Shown: positions 32,171 to 41,105, counted from the first letter of the stretch. The stretch is DNA of 43,215 nt from Nitrosotalea sp. (GCA_029850515.1 JARCRW010000013.1:1-43215), one strand, 5' to 3'. Translations and numbers: made by a program. The notes: generated by a model not told the origin, from the sequence alone.

Positions 32171-33367
32171 GTGGATTACAGGGCCCAGATTGGTATCAGG
32201 TTCATTACAAGACGCAGGGGAAGTCTAATTGCAGCAAGTCTTGCGGTGGCAATTGCAATACTTGTTGTACAGGTAAATTCTGTCATATTCCAAGGGTTGT
32301 ACGATGCAATCGTTCGTGATCAAATCAATTACAGATTTGGCCATGTATACATCACAAGACAAGAAGATTATATTACAAAATCTGATTTTGTCCTCATAAA
32401 TTGGCTAGAAAGAATTCCATATGTTCAAGCTGCAGCTCCAAGAATTGATTCTTCAGCTTCAATCAATGCAACAATTAATGGACAATTAATTCATGATTAT
32501 TCAGTTCCTGTAATAGGAGTTGATCCAGTTTTGGATAGGGAAGCATCTACAATGTATCAAACTGTAGTAGCTGGTGGTCAGTATGTCTCATATAGAAATT
32601 CAGCTGTACTTGGAGCAATTGTAGACAGAGATCTTGGTCATCCACAAGTAGGCGATACTATAAAATTAAAATTCAAAGACCAATTTGGTAATGATGTTTT
32701 AAGAAGATTAACTATTGTTGGGATAACTGCAACTGCAGGTTCAGTTGGTCTTGACAATAGTGTTATAATGAATATAGATACACTGCGTGAAATTTTAGAT
32801 AGACCACACCAAACACAATCAATTCTTGTTAGACTAAATGATCCATCAAAGGATGCCTATGTTAAGGATCTATTTCTTGCTGCATTTCCATCTAATGCTG
32901 ATAAATTCAAGGCACAGACAATTGAAGAATCTGCAGAGCAAACACTGAGTGGATTTAGGTCAGGCATCGCACTGATTAATCTAGTTGGTTATTTTGGCAT
33001 GATGTCATCTGCATTCGCAGTTGTTACAATACAAATGATGCAGGTAACAAGCAAGACCCGCGACATTGGCGTAATGAGGGCAATCGGTGCAAAAAGAAAA
33101 GATGTACTACTAGTTTTCATATTTCAAGGAATGGTGATTGGTGCAATAGGTGCAGGACTTGGTACTGTGATGGGTGTAGCCTATACTACATATGCAAAGG
33201 AAACCCACATGACATTCCAAGGAAGCTTACCGCTTGAGGTAAAGTACAACTGGACAAGCATAATTCAGACTGATATCATGGCATTTGTGCTTGCAGTCAT
33301 TGCATCAATATATCCAGCATACAAGGCTACCAAATTAGAACCAGTGGAGGCAATGAGAGTTGGCTGA
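32171..33367 (+). CDS. ABC transporter permease, MacB/LolC (FtsX) type
   Basis: The 398-aa permease has an N-terminal membrane helix (about 18-38), a large extracytoplasmic domain (45-265) and three C-terminal helices (about 270-300, 315-340, 370-390). MRAIGAKRKDVLLVFIFQG (near residue 300-318) is the coupling helix typical of FtsX/MacB permeases, which perform mechanical work or export rather than classical transport. The start GTG is placed by a TATA box 26 nt upstream. The stop overlaps the ATPase gene by 8 bp. With the ATPase and the secreted protein it forms a three-gene unit. Confidence 0.88.
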   Translation: MDYRAQIGIRFITRRRGSLIAASLAVAIAILVVQVNSVIFQGLYDAIVRDQINYRFGHVYITRQEDYITKSDFVLINWLERIPYVQAAAPRIDSSASINATINGQLIHDYSVPVIGVDPVLDREASTMYQTVVAGGQYVSYRNSAVLGAIVDRDLGHPQVGDTIKLKFKDQFGNDVLRRLTIVGITATAGSVGLDNSVIMNIDTLREILDRPHQTQSILVRLNDPSKDAYVKDLFLAAFPSNADKFKAQTIEESAEQTLSGFRSGIALINLVGYFGMMSSAFAVVTIQMMQVTSKTRDIGVMRAIGAKRKDVLLVFIFQGMVIGAIGAGLGTVMGVAYTTYAKETHMTFQGSLPLEVKYNWTSIIQTDIMAFVLAVIASIYPAYKATKLEPVEAMRVG

Positions 33368-34058
33368 TTACGTATTAGAGGTAAAAAACATCGATAAGGT
33401 GTACGGCCAGGGAGAAACCGAGGTCTATGCTCTCAAAAACCTGTCATTTAGCGTCAAGCGTGGAGAGTTTATGTTGATTGTAGGAAGCTCAGGCTCTGGC
33501 AAGTCCACATTACTTAACATGATTGGATTGCTTGACAGGCCAACAAGGGGCAAGGTGATAATTGATGGGGTAGATACATCAGAATTAAGTGACAATCAGC
33601 TCTCTACATTTAGAAACTCAAAGCTTGGTTTCATATTCCAATTCTCAAACCTCTTGTCAGATCTTACTGTTCTTGAAAACGTTACACTGCCAAGAAAGAT
33701 CCAGGGTACGATACACAATTCTGCAGACGAGGCAAGAACATTGCTCAAAACAGTCGGACTAGAAACCCAAGCTTATAAGTTTGCAAATCAAATTTCTGGT
33801 GGACAGGCCCAGAGAGTTGCAATAACAAGAGCATTGATAAACAAACCAGCTGTGGTACTTGCAGACGAGCCTACCGGAAACCTTGATTCAGTATCGGCTG
33901 AAACTACAGTGCAGCTGCTCAAGTCGCTCAACCGGAAACTATACCAGACATTCATCATTGTTACACATGACAGACACCAATTTGGCGAAGTGGACAAAGT
34001 GGTAACAATAAAAGATGGTAGAATTCTCAAAGAAGAAATGGAGGCAAATCTAACTTGA
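33360..34058 (+). CDS. ABC transporter ATP-binding protein, LolD/MacB type
   Basis: The 232-aa protein is a complete ATPase: Walker A GSSGSGKST (residues 42-50), Q-loop FQFSNLLSDLTV near 95, signature ISGGQAQRVA near 145, Walker B VVLADEPTGNLDS near 166-178 and the switch histidine in VTHDRHQ. EVYALKNLSFSVKRGEF is the LolD-class start. The start TTG overlaps the permease stop. It powers the upstream permease. The stop overlaps the next start (TTGA). Confidence 0.94.
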   Translation: MADYVLEVKNIDKVYGQGETEVYALKNLSFSVKRGEFMLIVGSSGSGKSTLLNMIGLLDRPTRGKVIIDGVDTSELSDNQLSTFRNSKLGFIFQFSNLLSDLTVLENVTLPRKIQGTIHNSADEARTLLKTVGLETQAYKFANQISGGQAQRVAITRALINKPAVVLADEPTGNLDSVSAETTVQLLKSLNRKLYQTFIIVTHDRHQFGEVDKVVTIKDGRILKEEMEANLT

Positions 34059-35707
34059 TCTACAAAAGTATTATGTTACTAGTGATCTTGCTTGCAGGAC
34101 AGATGATAATTCCAATCTATGCACAAGCTCCTGAACAACTGGCACCAGGTGAATCACCCTTTGAGCATGGATTTAATGACATCAAACTTCTTGACGCATA
34201 TTTTGGACCTGCCGGACAAAAAATTGAGGTAGAACCAGGGGACAAGAATGTTCCACTTACTATAGTATTATCGGATGTTGGTACTGAGGACATTACAGGG
34301 ATTAGCGGGCTACTCAGCTTGCCAACAGGATTCTCAGGATCTCTTGCAAATAATGGACTAATTGAGGCTGACAACACACAAACAGCTGCTGCAGGTCAGT
34401 CCTTTACGCTTACATTTTTTGTCAACGTAGACAAAACGATGAGTGTTCATGACTATTCAGGAACGGTCAAGATCACATATTCGAGGGTACGAGAAAATGG
34501 AGAGCGCACTACATTTTTAGACTTTAATTTCAAGGTCACAGGAAAAAGTGTGGTAAACCTCAAGGCAGAAAACCCATTCCTTGACCCGGCATCAAACAAC
34601 AACATTACAATCCAAATCTCAGATGCAGGCACCGCACCACTAAATGATGTCGATATTGTCATCCAAAGAGATCAGAATACTGGTACAACAACTAATACGA
34701 ATAACTTGCAGGGAATAGTGCTTGATCAGAACCACTGGAAAGTAGGGACAGTCCAACCAGGATCATCTAATACATTTTCAATCCAAGCATTCATCCCACA
34801 AAATGTTGCAGGGCAGACTATTCATGCGCCATTTACAGTATCATACTTTGATGGACAAGGAAACCAAGTTACTACAACAAGAACAGTAGATTTTATTGTG
34901 GGGCCTACAAGTTCTGTATCAATAATAAGAATATCATCTCCGCAGTATCTATTGACTGGAGTAATGCAAAACCTAACATTAGGAATTGAAAACTTGTCGC
35001 CATCGAAGATATCTGACATTTCAATTTCAATCACGCCAAACTCTAACAGCCTAAAGATATTACAGGATAACAAGTGGTTTATACAAGAAATAAACCCACT
35101 TGAAAAGACTGACCTAGTCATTCCAATATTTGCAGACCAGAGTATTGAAGGCCAAGCAGTCAACTATGAAGTTGATATCCAGTATACAAAAGATGGAGCA
35201 ACAGTGATTGAAAAACAAAACTTTGCAACCTACATCAGGGGAGTAATTGATATCTCACTTCACGATATGGGTGTATCAGATATTGCAGGCAAGAAAATGA
35301 TAATTGGAGATGTACTCAACCAAGGAAATGTAAAGGCTGTCTTTGGCCAGGTGACAGTATCATCTATAGATAATACAATAATCAAACCATCAAGTCAATA
35401 CATTGGAGATATTGATATTGATGCACCAGTACCATTCAACATTCCAATAAATTCGGATACTGTACCAACAGGTGATCAAAAAATCCAGGTTACACTTACC
35501 TGGAAGGACACATTATTGGAACAGCATACAATAACAGAGGTTGATACTGTATCATTTGGAAACCCTCCAGTCCAGTCAAGCGACAATGGCATTAACCAGC
35601 TACAAATAGTCATACTTGTAGCAATTGCAGCAGGAATAGGTGGTATAGTGTTTAAGATACGAAAGAAAAAGATTGTACTTGAAAAGAAAATAGAAGAATC
35701 AAGCTAA
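34055..35707 (+). CDS. Surface protein with repeated CARDB/NEW3-like Ig domains, part of the ABC unit
   Basis: The 550-aa protein has a signal peptide (about residues 1-24, ending PIYAQA), a beta-rich ectodomain and a single C-terminal membrane helix (about 517-535) with a basic tail (KIRKKKIVLEKKIEESS). The ectodomain can be divided into about four Ig-like modules; each has the pattern of archaeal S-layer-associated CARDB/NEW3 domains, for example EVEPGDKNVPLTIVLSDVG, NITIQISDAGTAPLNDV and NLTLGIENLSPSKISDI. The overlap with the ATPase stop codon shows it is part of the ABC operon. It could be the extracellular partner that the permease acts on, but the cargo is unknown. Confidence 0.8.
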   Translation: MIYKSIMLLVILLAGQMIIPIYAQAPEQLAPGESPFEHGFNDIKLLDAYFGPAGQKIEVEPGDKNVPLTIVLSDVGTEDITGISGLLSLPTGFSGSLANNGLIEADNTQTAAAGQSFTLTFFVNVDKTMSVHDYSGTVKITYSRVRENGERTTFLDFNFKVTGKSVVNLKAENPFLDPASNNNITIQISDAGTAPLNDVDIVIQRDQNTGTTTNTNNLQGIVLDQNHWKVGTVQPGSSNTFSIQAFIPQNVAGQTIHAPFTVSYFDGQGNQVTTTRTVDFIVGPTSSVSIIRISSPQYLLTGVMQNLTLGIENLSPSKISDISISITPNSNSLKILQDNKWFIQEINPLEKTDLVIPIFADQSIEGQAVNYEVDIQYTKDGATVIEKQNFATYIRGVIDISLHDMGVSDIAGKKMIIGDVLNQGNVKAVFGQVTVSSIDNTIIKPSSQYIGDIDIDAPVPFNIPINSDTVPTGDQKIQVTLTWKDTLLEQHTITEVDTVSFGNPPVQSSDNGINQLQIVILVAIAAGIGGIVFKIRKKKIVLEKKIEESS

Positions 35708-35710
35708 GGG

Positions 35711-35718
35711 TATATTTA
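35711..35718 (+). promoter_or_regulatory. TATA box for the 35741 gene
   Basis: TATATTTA lies 27 nt before the ATG at 35741, four bases after the previous stop, so this gene and the kinase can be transcribed separately from the ABC unit. Confidence 0.5.
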
Positions 35719-35740
35719 CTCGAAAGGCATTTTTTCAGTC

Positions 35741-36133
35741 ATGATATGGGATGAGATTGAAATCCCAAAAGAAGTTCGCCATTTTATGCTTGAAGAGGCA
35801 GAGGAGACAGTACTGGGTCAGAAAAATGGTGCAAAAAAACAGTACCGTTATGGTAATCTACACATCAGAGAATATGACGACAAGTATCTAGTCCACATGG
35901 ATAAAGTGGATCCAAGAAAAGATCCTCTTGGCCATCTTGTACGGGATGCTCCTGAAATTCTTGTTGGAATTGCAAGCGGCTTGATTGTAGCAAAAAAAAT
36001 TTCATCAAGTGTTTATAAATTACAAAAGAATGTGCCTTTTACAAAAGGCACATCTATCTTTGCAGGACTTGTGGCATCAGTACTTGTAGGCTATGCAGGA
36101 TATACTATAACAAAAAAGCTAAAAGAGTTCTAG
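35741..36133 (+). CDS. Unknown small membrane-associated protein linked to the ABC1/UbiB kinase
   Basis: The 130-aa protein has an N-terminal soluble part rich in charged residues (MIWDEIEIPKEVRHFMLEEA; then a short beta hairpin, QYRYGNLHIREYDDKYLVHMD) and two hydrophobic segments: a weak one around residues 69-83 (PEILVGIASGLIVAK) and a clear membrane helix at 105-122. The family is not recognised. The stop codon TAG touches the strong ribosome-binding site of the kinase gene, so translation is coupled. A role with the kinase in a membrane complex is inferred from this. Confidence 0.6.
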   Translation: MIWDEIEIPKEVRHFMLEEAEETVLGQKNGAKKQYRYGNLHIREYDDKYLVHMDKVDPRKDPLGHLVRDAPEILVGIASGLIVAKKISSSVYKLQKNVPFTKGTSIFAGLVASVLVGYAGYTITKKLKEF

Positions 36134-36140
36134 GGAGGAG
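36134..36140 (+). promoter_or_regulatory. Shine-Dalgarno supporting an AUU start
   Basis: GGAGGAG starts at the base after the preceding stop codon and ends seven bases before ATT at 36148. No ATG, GTG or TTG lies within 20 nt downstream in the kinase frame, so the ribosome-binding site points to the ATT. Confidence 0.6.
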
Positions 36141-36147
36141 AAGACAA

Positions 36148-37698
36148 ATTACGCGAACAAGAACAATTCAAACCTTCATCAAGCTCATACCACTTGTACT
36201 TGCATTACGAAAGGACAGGAGAGAGTGGGTAAAAAAGCAAGGAAAAAATGTTGATCTCAAAAGGTATCAAAAAAATGCACGCAAAGCACTCAAGACATTT
36301 CTGTCCCTTGGTCCAGTATACATCAAGTTGGGTCAGTGGCTCTCGTCAAGGGCAGATATTTTGCCACAACCATATCTTGAGGAACTAGCCAAGCTCCAAG
36401 ACGAGGTTCCAGCAGAATCATTTGACAAGGTAAGGCCAATCATAGAAAAAGATCTTGGACCAATGGATAAGAATTTTGATTTTGTTGACACCAACGTAAT
36501 ATCTGGAGCATCACTTGGACAGGTCTACAAGGCAAGACTTAGGGGACAAGATGTAATCATAAAAGTCAAGAGACCAGGAATTGAAAAAGTTGTTGAAGAA
36601 GACATACACGTCCTCAAAAAAATAATTCCGTTTGCAATGAAGTTTGTTGACCCAAACCTTCGATATTCCGCAGAGGCGATGCTTTCACAGTTCATTGAAA
36701 CCATCAACGAAGAAATGGACTATAGAATCGAGTCCCAGAACCTAAAGACAATCAAGAAAAATATGCAGAGCTACCCAAAACTGATAATTCCCTCTGTGAT
36801 AGACGACCGATCTAGCAAAAATATACTCACCATGGAATATCTGCCTGGAATAAAAATAACAAACGTCAAGGCACTTGACGAGGCAGGAATTGACAGGGAA
36901 CAACTTGTAGTGCGTGCCCATAGAGTCTTTTTTACCATGTTGTTAAGACACGATCTGTTCCATGCAGACCCACATCCTGGAAACATTTCTGTTACAAACG
37001 ATGGTTCCCTAATATTGTATGATTTTGGGATGGTCGGTAGACTGGATACCAAAACAAGACTGAAACTAATCAGGCTCTATCTTTCACTTATTGAGCGAGA
37101 TCCAACAAGGACAGTATCTGCAATGGATGATCTTGGAATGCTCATGCCGGGATATGACAGACATATAATAGAAAAAGGTCTTGCGCTCTCAATTCAGGCA
37201 TTTCATGGGACCAAAGTGGACAGGATGGAAGTCAAGGCACTCATGGAGCTTGCAAACAAGACAATGAGTAGATTTCCATTCAAGCTACCAAAACATCTTG
37301 CGCTTTACATGAGGATGACATCAATACTTGAGGGAGTATATCTTACACATAAGGTAAATTTCAGATTCATCAACGTGTTACAAAATATCATGGAAGAAGA
37401 AAATATTATACGAGATGCATATGTAGAAGAGCTCAAGATCTCTTTTGGAAGATTTGTCAAATCAATAGATGCCGCAATTGCAGTGGTACCAGAGATCAGA
37501 CAATTCATCGAGCAAAACAAAAACATGCAGACAAGCAAACCAAAATCACGAACTGTTCTGCTTTCAGGTACTATACTTGCAGCTGCAGTCTTTGTCGGAT
37601 CTACCATATTGTATTCAACAAACAATATAGTTGGAGAAATTGGAATGGTAAGCTCTGCTGTTATAATGGCGCTTGCTATTGTATTAAAGGAACACTAG
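36148..37698 (+). CDS. ABC1/UbiB (AarF)-family atypical protein kinase, probable AUU start
   Basis: The protein has the kinase-like fold of UbiB/ADCK proteins. Visible features are the KxGQ motif (IKLGQ, residues 59-63), the lysine in DVIIKVKRPG (about 138), HADPHPGN (about 271-278), LYDFGMVG (about 288-295) and two C-terminal membrane helices (about 470-488 and 495-513). The first ordinary start is a TTG at 36328, in the middle of the KxGQ motif; 60 open codons precede it with clearly conserved content (LSLGPVYIKLGQ) and a ribosome-binding site. ATT at 36148 is the start I prefer (516 aa). Functions include quinone biosynthesis and lipid-related ATPase regulation; the substrate here is unknown. 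Confidence 0.82.
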   Translation: MTRTRTIQTFIKLIPLVLALRKDRREWVKKQGKNVDLKRYQKNARKALKTFLSLGPVYIKLGQWLSSRADILPQPYLEELAKLQDEVPAESFDKVRPIIEKDLGPMDKNFDFVDTNVISGASLGQVYKARLRGQDVIIKVKRPGIEKVVEEDIHVLKKIIPFAMKFVDPNLRYSAEAMLSQFIETINEEMDYRIESQNLKTIKKNMQSYPKLIIPSVIDDRSSKNILTMEYLPGIKITNVKALDEAGIDREQLVVRAHRVFFTMLLRHDLFHADPHPGNISVTNDGSLILYDFGMVGRLDTKTRLKLIRLYLSLIERDPTRTVSAMDDLGMLMPGYDRHIIEKGLALSIQAFHGTKVDRMEVKALMELANKTMSRFPFKLPKHLALYMRMTSILEGVYLTHKVNFRFINVLQNIMEEENIIRDAYVEELKISFGRFVKSIDAAIAVVPEIRQFIEQNKNMQTSKPKSRTVLLSGTILAAAVFVGSTILYSTNNIVGEIGMVSSAVIMALAIVLKEH

Positions 37699-38082
37699 CT
37701 ATTCTATTGCAATATTTTTTCCAGTCTTTGTAGGTATTGTTAAGGTTAATACGCCGTCACGATATTTTGCAGATGCTGCTGGATTCTCGTCGTCTTTTAC
37801 CTCAATTGGCAGTCTTATCTTTTTGTCAATTGAGCGTGGCCTCTGTCTCCAGATTACTGTACCCTCTACTTCGTCTTCTCTGGTTGCTACAATTGAGAGA
37901 ATATTGCCGTTGAGTCTTAGTTTAATCTCTTTTTTGTCAAATCCTGGCATGTCTATTGCTACCACCAGACTGTCATTTTGCAGTATCATGTCTACTGGGG
38001 GAAGAATAAACTCATAGAACTCACGTGACTTGTTGCCTATCTCTTTCATGACTTCTTTTACCATGTAATAACCAATACCCAT
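37699..38082 (-). CDS. Small heat-shock protein (Hsp20/alpha-crystallin)
   Basis: The 127-aa protein shows the alpha-crystallin domain: VAIDMPGFDKKEIKLRLNG (about residues 46-64), a strand pair, then the conserved A-x-x-x-G-V-L-T-L-T-I-P block (SAKYRDGVLTLTIPTK) near the end, and a short C-terminal IAIE tail. The I-x-I/V oligomerisation motif is reduced to IAIE. It holds unfolded proteins as an ATP-independent chaperone. The stop codon directly abuts that of the convergent kinase gene (37698/37699), without a spacer. Confidence 0.9.
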   Translation of the reverse strand: MGIGYYMVKEVMKEIGNKSREFYEFILPPVDMILQNDSLVVAIDMPGFDKKEIKLRLNGNILSIVATREDEVEGTVIWRQRPRSIDKKIRLPIEVKDDENPAASAKYRDGVLTLTIPTKTGKNIAIE

Positions 38083-38217
38083 GTAGTATCATTTAGCACT
38101 TTTTTGATTATTAAACCTTAGTCCGATTTGCTATGCAATACTACCAGTACGTTTTATCCAAGTAATATGGTCCATCGAATTCACAATTTATCTACTGCCC
38201 TATTTAATAGGACTTTG

Positions 38218-38796
38218 ATGATTATTGTCATAGAGGGCTTTGACCAAGCAGGCAAAAAAACCCAGTCAAAATTACTGTCCAATTTCTTAAAAACCCGAAA
38301 TAAAAAATCGGCGGTATTTAGTTTCCCAGATTATACTACTCCCGTTGGAAAAGAAATAAAAAACTTTCTTGGTGGCAAGCGCAAATTTCCACCACAGGTA
38401 ATACATTGTCTTCTTGCAGCAAACAGGTGGGAACGATCAAAGGACATTAAAGACGCACTTGCAAAAAATCACGTCGTTATCATGAATCGCTATTACCAAT
38501 CTAATCTAGTATATGGAACAGTAAACGGACTGGACTTGGAGTGGCTTGAAAATCTTGATCGGGGTCTTCCAAAGGAAAATATTGTAATACTGCTTGATGT
38601 CAAGGTATCAGATTCATTCTCCCGAAAAAAACAGAAACGTGATAGATTTGAAAAAGATAAAACATTTGCGCTCAAGATTGCAAACACATACAGAAAACTT
38701 GCAAAAAGATACCATTGGAACATAGTAAATGCTTCGCAAGAAAAAGCAATAGTCCACCAACAAATAAGGGATATAATATCAAAACATATCAGATGA
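38218..38796 (+). CDS. tmk: Thymidylate kinase with unusual P-loop and DR motif
   Basis: The protein is a dTMP kinase of 192 aa when started at the ATG at 38218 (MIIVIEGFDQAGKKTQ). Motifs: P-loop GFDQAGKK at residues 7-14, FSFPDYTTPVGKEI near 38-51, NRYYQSNLVYG near 90-100, and RDRFEK near 138-143. Compared with the usual GxDxxGK(S/T)T and DRYxxS, the Ser/Thr at position 14 is Lys and the Asp of DRY is Asn. The overall fold signals are intact. The open frame extends to 38128 but the added 30 residues are non-conserved. It heads a nucleotide operon with the HD protein and UMP kinase; dTTP supply fits that context. Confidence 0.85.
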   Translation: MIIVIEGFDQAGKKTQSKLLSNFLKTRNKKSAVFSFPDYTTPVGKEIKNFLGGKRKFPPQVIHCLLAANRWERSKDIKDALAKNHVVIMNRYYQSNLVYGTVNGLDLEWLENLDRGLPKENIVILLDVKVSDSFSRKKQKRDRFEKDKTFALKIANTYRKLAKRYHWNIVNASQEKAIVHQQIRDIISKHIR

Positions 38797-38803
38797 AAAA
38801 GAT

Positions 38804-40051
38804 ATGACCAAAAAATATCTTCAGATAGTAGATCCGATTCATGATCTCATTACCGTATATCAACAAGAGTTGGAACTGATAGACTCTCCAGTATTTCAAA
38901 GGCTTCGAAGGATACGACAGCTTGCAGGTGCACACCTTGTCTATCCTGGTGCACAACATTCAAGGTTTGAACATTCACTTGGAACAATGCATATTGCAGG
39001 CCAGGCAGCAAATGTGCTAAGAGACAAGGGGTACCTCGATGCAAACGATTCTGAAAATATACGAATGGCAGCACTATTGCACGATGTTGGTCACGGACCA
39101 TTCTCACATTTATTCGAAGAGGTCTTGCAAAAAAAGAAAAAAAATTCTCATGAGGATGTTGGACAAAGGATCATACTGGAATCAGAGATTGGCGATATAA
39201 TAAAAAAATCAGGATTTGACAAGGCATTTCTTGCCAAGCTTGCATTTGGAAATTCAAAGTACCAGTTCATGAATGAAATAATCTCTGGCGGGCTGAGTGC
39301 AGATATGATGGACTATCTCCTACGTGATGGTTATTTCACGGGTGCAGAGCATGCAAAAGTGGATTTTATGAGGATAATCCACTCACTTGATGTTCACGAC
39401 AAGAAACTTTCACTTGACAAGTCTGCTCTTCACTCTTTTGAGTCAATGATGATATCTAGATACCAGATGTTCAAGGCAGTATATTTTCACAAAACTGTAC
39501 GCTCTGCAGAAGTCATGTTAATACAAGCTATGGTGCTTGCAGACAGCGAGCTTGGGCTCACTACGGATGACATAGAAATCTATGTCCAAATGACCGATGA
39601 GCTTGTCATATCCAAGCTTGTCTCACTTGAGCCAAAAAATACAGATCTCAGAAGGGCAAAGCAACTTGCGGTGGAATATCAAGAGAGAAAGCTGCTCAAG
39701 TGTGTTTACGAAAAGATCTTTACTCGACCAAGAATGGGAAAAATGAACATAGCAAACCTACAAAATGAAATTGCCAAAAGATCCAAGGTAGACGAGTCTG
39801 AAGTCTTTATTGATGTATCAAAGACGCCATCAATTCCACTTGCTCCATCAAAAAAAGAATCTCAGTCAATCATTCTTACAACAAAAAAGGGAGAGGGACC
39901 AAAGGAATCCTACGAGTTACCGATATCTGAGATTCCACTGGTCTCTGCAATTTCAGGCTTTATGGACATACTACGGGTCTACACGCGGAAGCAATTTAGA
40001 AAAAAGGTTGAAATGGCAGCAAACGTCATCCTTGGTGAAAACAATCGATGA
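38804..40051 (+). CDS. HD-domain phosphohydrolase, SAMHD1/dNTP triphosphohydrolase-like
   Basis: The 415-aa protein is a COG1078-type HD phosphohydrolase. SRFEHSLGT (His57) and [13 protein letters not shown] (His93-Asp94) give the H...HD metal site, and [18 protein letters not shown] near residue 165 carries the second aspartate. [20 protein letters not shown] is the family start. Relatives hydrolyse dNTPs to nucleosides and triphosphate. Position directly after tmk (7 bp) and overlapping the UMP kinase start (ATGA) suggests control of nucleotide pools. The C-terminal 150 residues have no obvious catalytic motif and may be regulatory. Confidence 0.88.
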   Translation: MTKKYLQIVDPIHDLITVYQQELELIDSPVFQRLRRIRQLAGAHLVYPGAQHSRFEHSLGTMHIAGQAANVLRDKGYLDANDSENIRMAALLHDVGHGPFSHLFEEVLQKKKKNSHEDVGQRIILESEIGDIIKKSGFDKAFLAKLAFGNSKYQFMNEIISGGLSADMMDYLLRDGYFTGAEHAKVDFMRIIHSLDVHDKKLSLDKSALHSFESMMISRYQMFKAVYFHKTVRSAEVMLIQAMVLADSELGLTTDDIEIYVQMTDELVISKLVSLEPKNTDLRRAKQLAVEYQERKLLKCVYEKIFTRPRMGKMNIANLQNEIAKRSKVDESEVFIDVSKTPSIPLAPSKKESQSIILTTKKGEGPKESYELPISEIPLVSAISGFMDILRVYTRKQFRKKVEMAANVILGENNR

Positions 40052-40725
40052 AAAAAAGAATTGTAGTAAAATTGTCAGGAAGCTTGTTTGGCCTAGAAGA
40101 TATGAAGACACTAAAACAATATGCCGAGTTTTTTGTGAAGATGAGCAAGGTCTGTCAGCCAATAATAATTGCAGGTGGTGGAAAGATTGCACGACATTAT
40201 ATCTCTCATGCAAGATCATCGGGCGCAGATGAATCAACGCTTGACGAGCTTGGAATCGAGGTATCAAGACTTAATGCAAAACTTTTGATCTATGCGTTAC
40301 AAGAAAAAGCATATCCACATCCACCAGTCAATCTAAAAGAGGTTGCAAATGCTGCTGACACTGGACTGATTGTAGTAACAGGTGGACTTCATCCCGGACA
40401 GAGCACAAATGCCACTGCTGCACTAATTGCAGAAAAGGTGAGGGCTAACACATTTTTCAATGCTACAGATGTTGATGGAGTATACGATTCTGATCCAAAC
40501 AAAAACAAGAATGCAAGTAAGTTCAAAAAGATATCAATAAAAAAACTGCGCTCAATGCTTGTACATCAAGACTCTATAGCCGGAGGCTATGACTTGATGG
40601 ATATTGTTGCACTAAAGGTGATAGAGCGTTCAAAACTAAAGACAAGAATACTAAAGGCAGACACAAAGATACTGGAAAAAGCAATCAAAGGAAGTCCAGA
40701 GGGCACCGAAATTACACTAGTCTGA
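40048..40725 (+). CDS. pyrH: UMP kinase, archaeal type
   Basis: The 225-aa amino-acid-kinase-fold enzyme phosphorylates UMP. Motifs: [10 protein letters not shown] (residues 5-14), [12 protein letters not shown] near 43, [20 protein letters not shown] near 110-129, and [19 protein letters not shown] near 137-155. The [13 protein letters not shown] pattern is typical of archaeal UMPKs, which lack bacterial GTP control. It overlaps the HD gene by 4 bp (ATGA) and completes a tmk-HD-pyrH unit for pyrimidine nucleotides. The last 14 bp overlap a convergent small gene. Confidence 0.94.
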   Translation: MKKRIVVKLSGSLFGLEDMKTLKQYAEFFVKMSKVCQPIIIAGGGKIARHYISHARSSGADESTLDELGIEVSRLNAKLLIYALQEKAYPHPPVNLKEVANAADTGLIVVTGGLHPGQSTNATAALIAEKVRANTFFNATDVDGVYDSDPNKNKNASKFKKISIKKLRSMLVHQDSIAGGYDLMDIVALKVIERSKLKTRILKADTKILEKAIKGSPEGTEITLV

Positions 40726-41029
40726 CCTGTCCTATATATTCTGGAATATTGGCACTGGTGGCTTTATGCAAAATCTCTCTTGCATTATTTTCTGAAAGAA
40801 TCTTGGATTGGGATTTTGCATATCCTTCTTCGTCAACTATTACAACAAGCCACCCTTCTCCAGATTTTTCAATAACTGATACAAACTCTTTCTCTCCGAC
40901 TGGCACAAATGTACCTTGGGATTTTTTTACAGTAAGTGTGAGCATGGCAAAGCCTGCATGTGAGAATAACGTCATCTGAGACTTTCTTGATCTCTCTTGG
41001 CCTATTCTAATTGCCTGATGATATTGCAT
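40712..41029 (-). CDS. Small unknown protein (105 aa)
   Basis: The frame is open for 105 residues. It has a short basic N-terminal helix ([17 protein letters not shown]), a central beta pair ([26 protein letters not shown]) and a C-terminal helix ([15 protein letters not shown]). An internal ATG at residue 19 (MTLFSHAG) is another possible start. No family is recognised; the GWLVVIVDE stretch faintly recalls gas-vesicle GvpO but the match is not convincing and no other gvp genes are near. It overlaps pyrH by 14 bp. Confidence 0.5.
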   Translation of the reverse strand: MQYHQAIRIGQERSRKSQMTLFSHAGFAMLTLTVKKSQGTFVPVGEKEFVSVIEKSGEGWLVVIVDEEGYAKSQSKILSENNAREILHKATSANIPEYIGQVRLV

Positions 41030-41105
41030 GGATTATATCTTCAAACTTTTACTATAAGCGTTTTCAACTCAACATTTAAGAATTGAACAACTGGTAAAGA
41101 CATCC

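Noticed and set aside
40712-41029. Gas-vesicle protein GvpO
   Set aside because: Only a short stretch (GWLVVIVDE) looks similar; there are no other gas-vesicle genes in the window.
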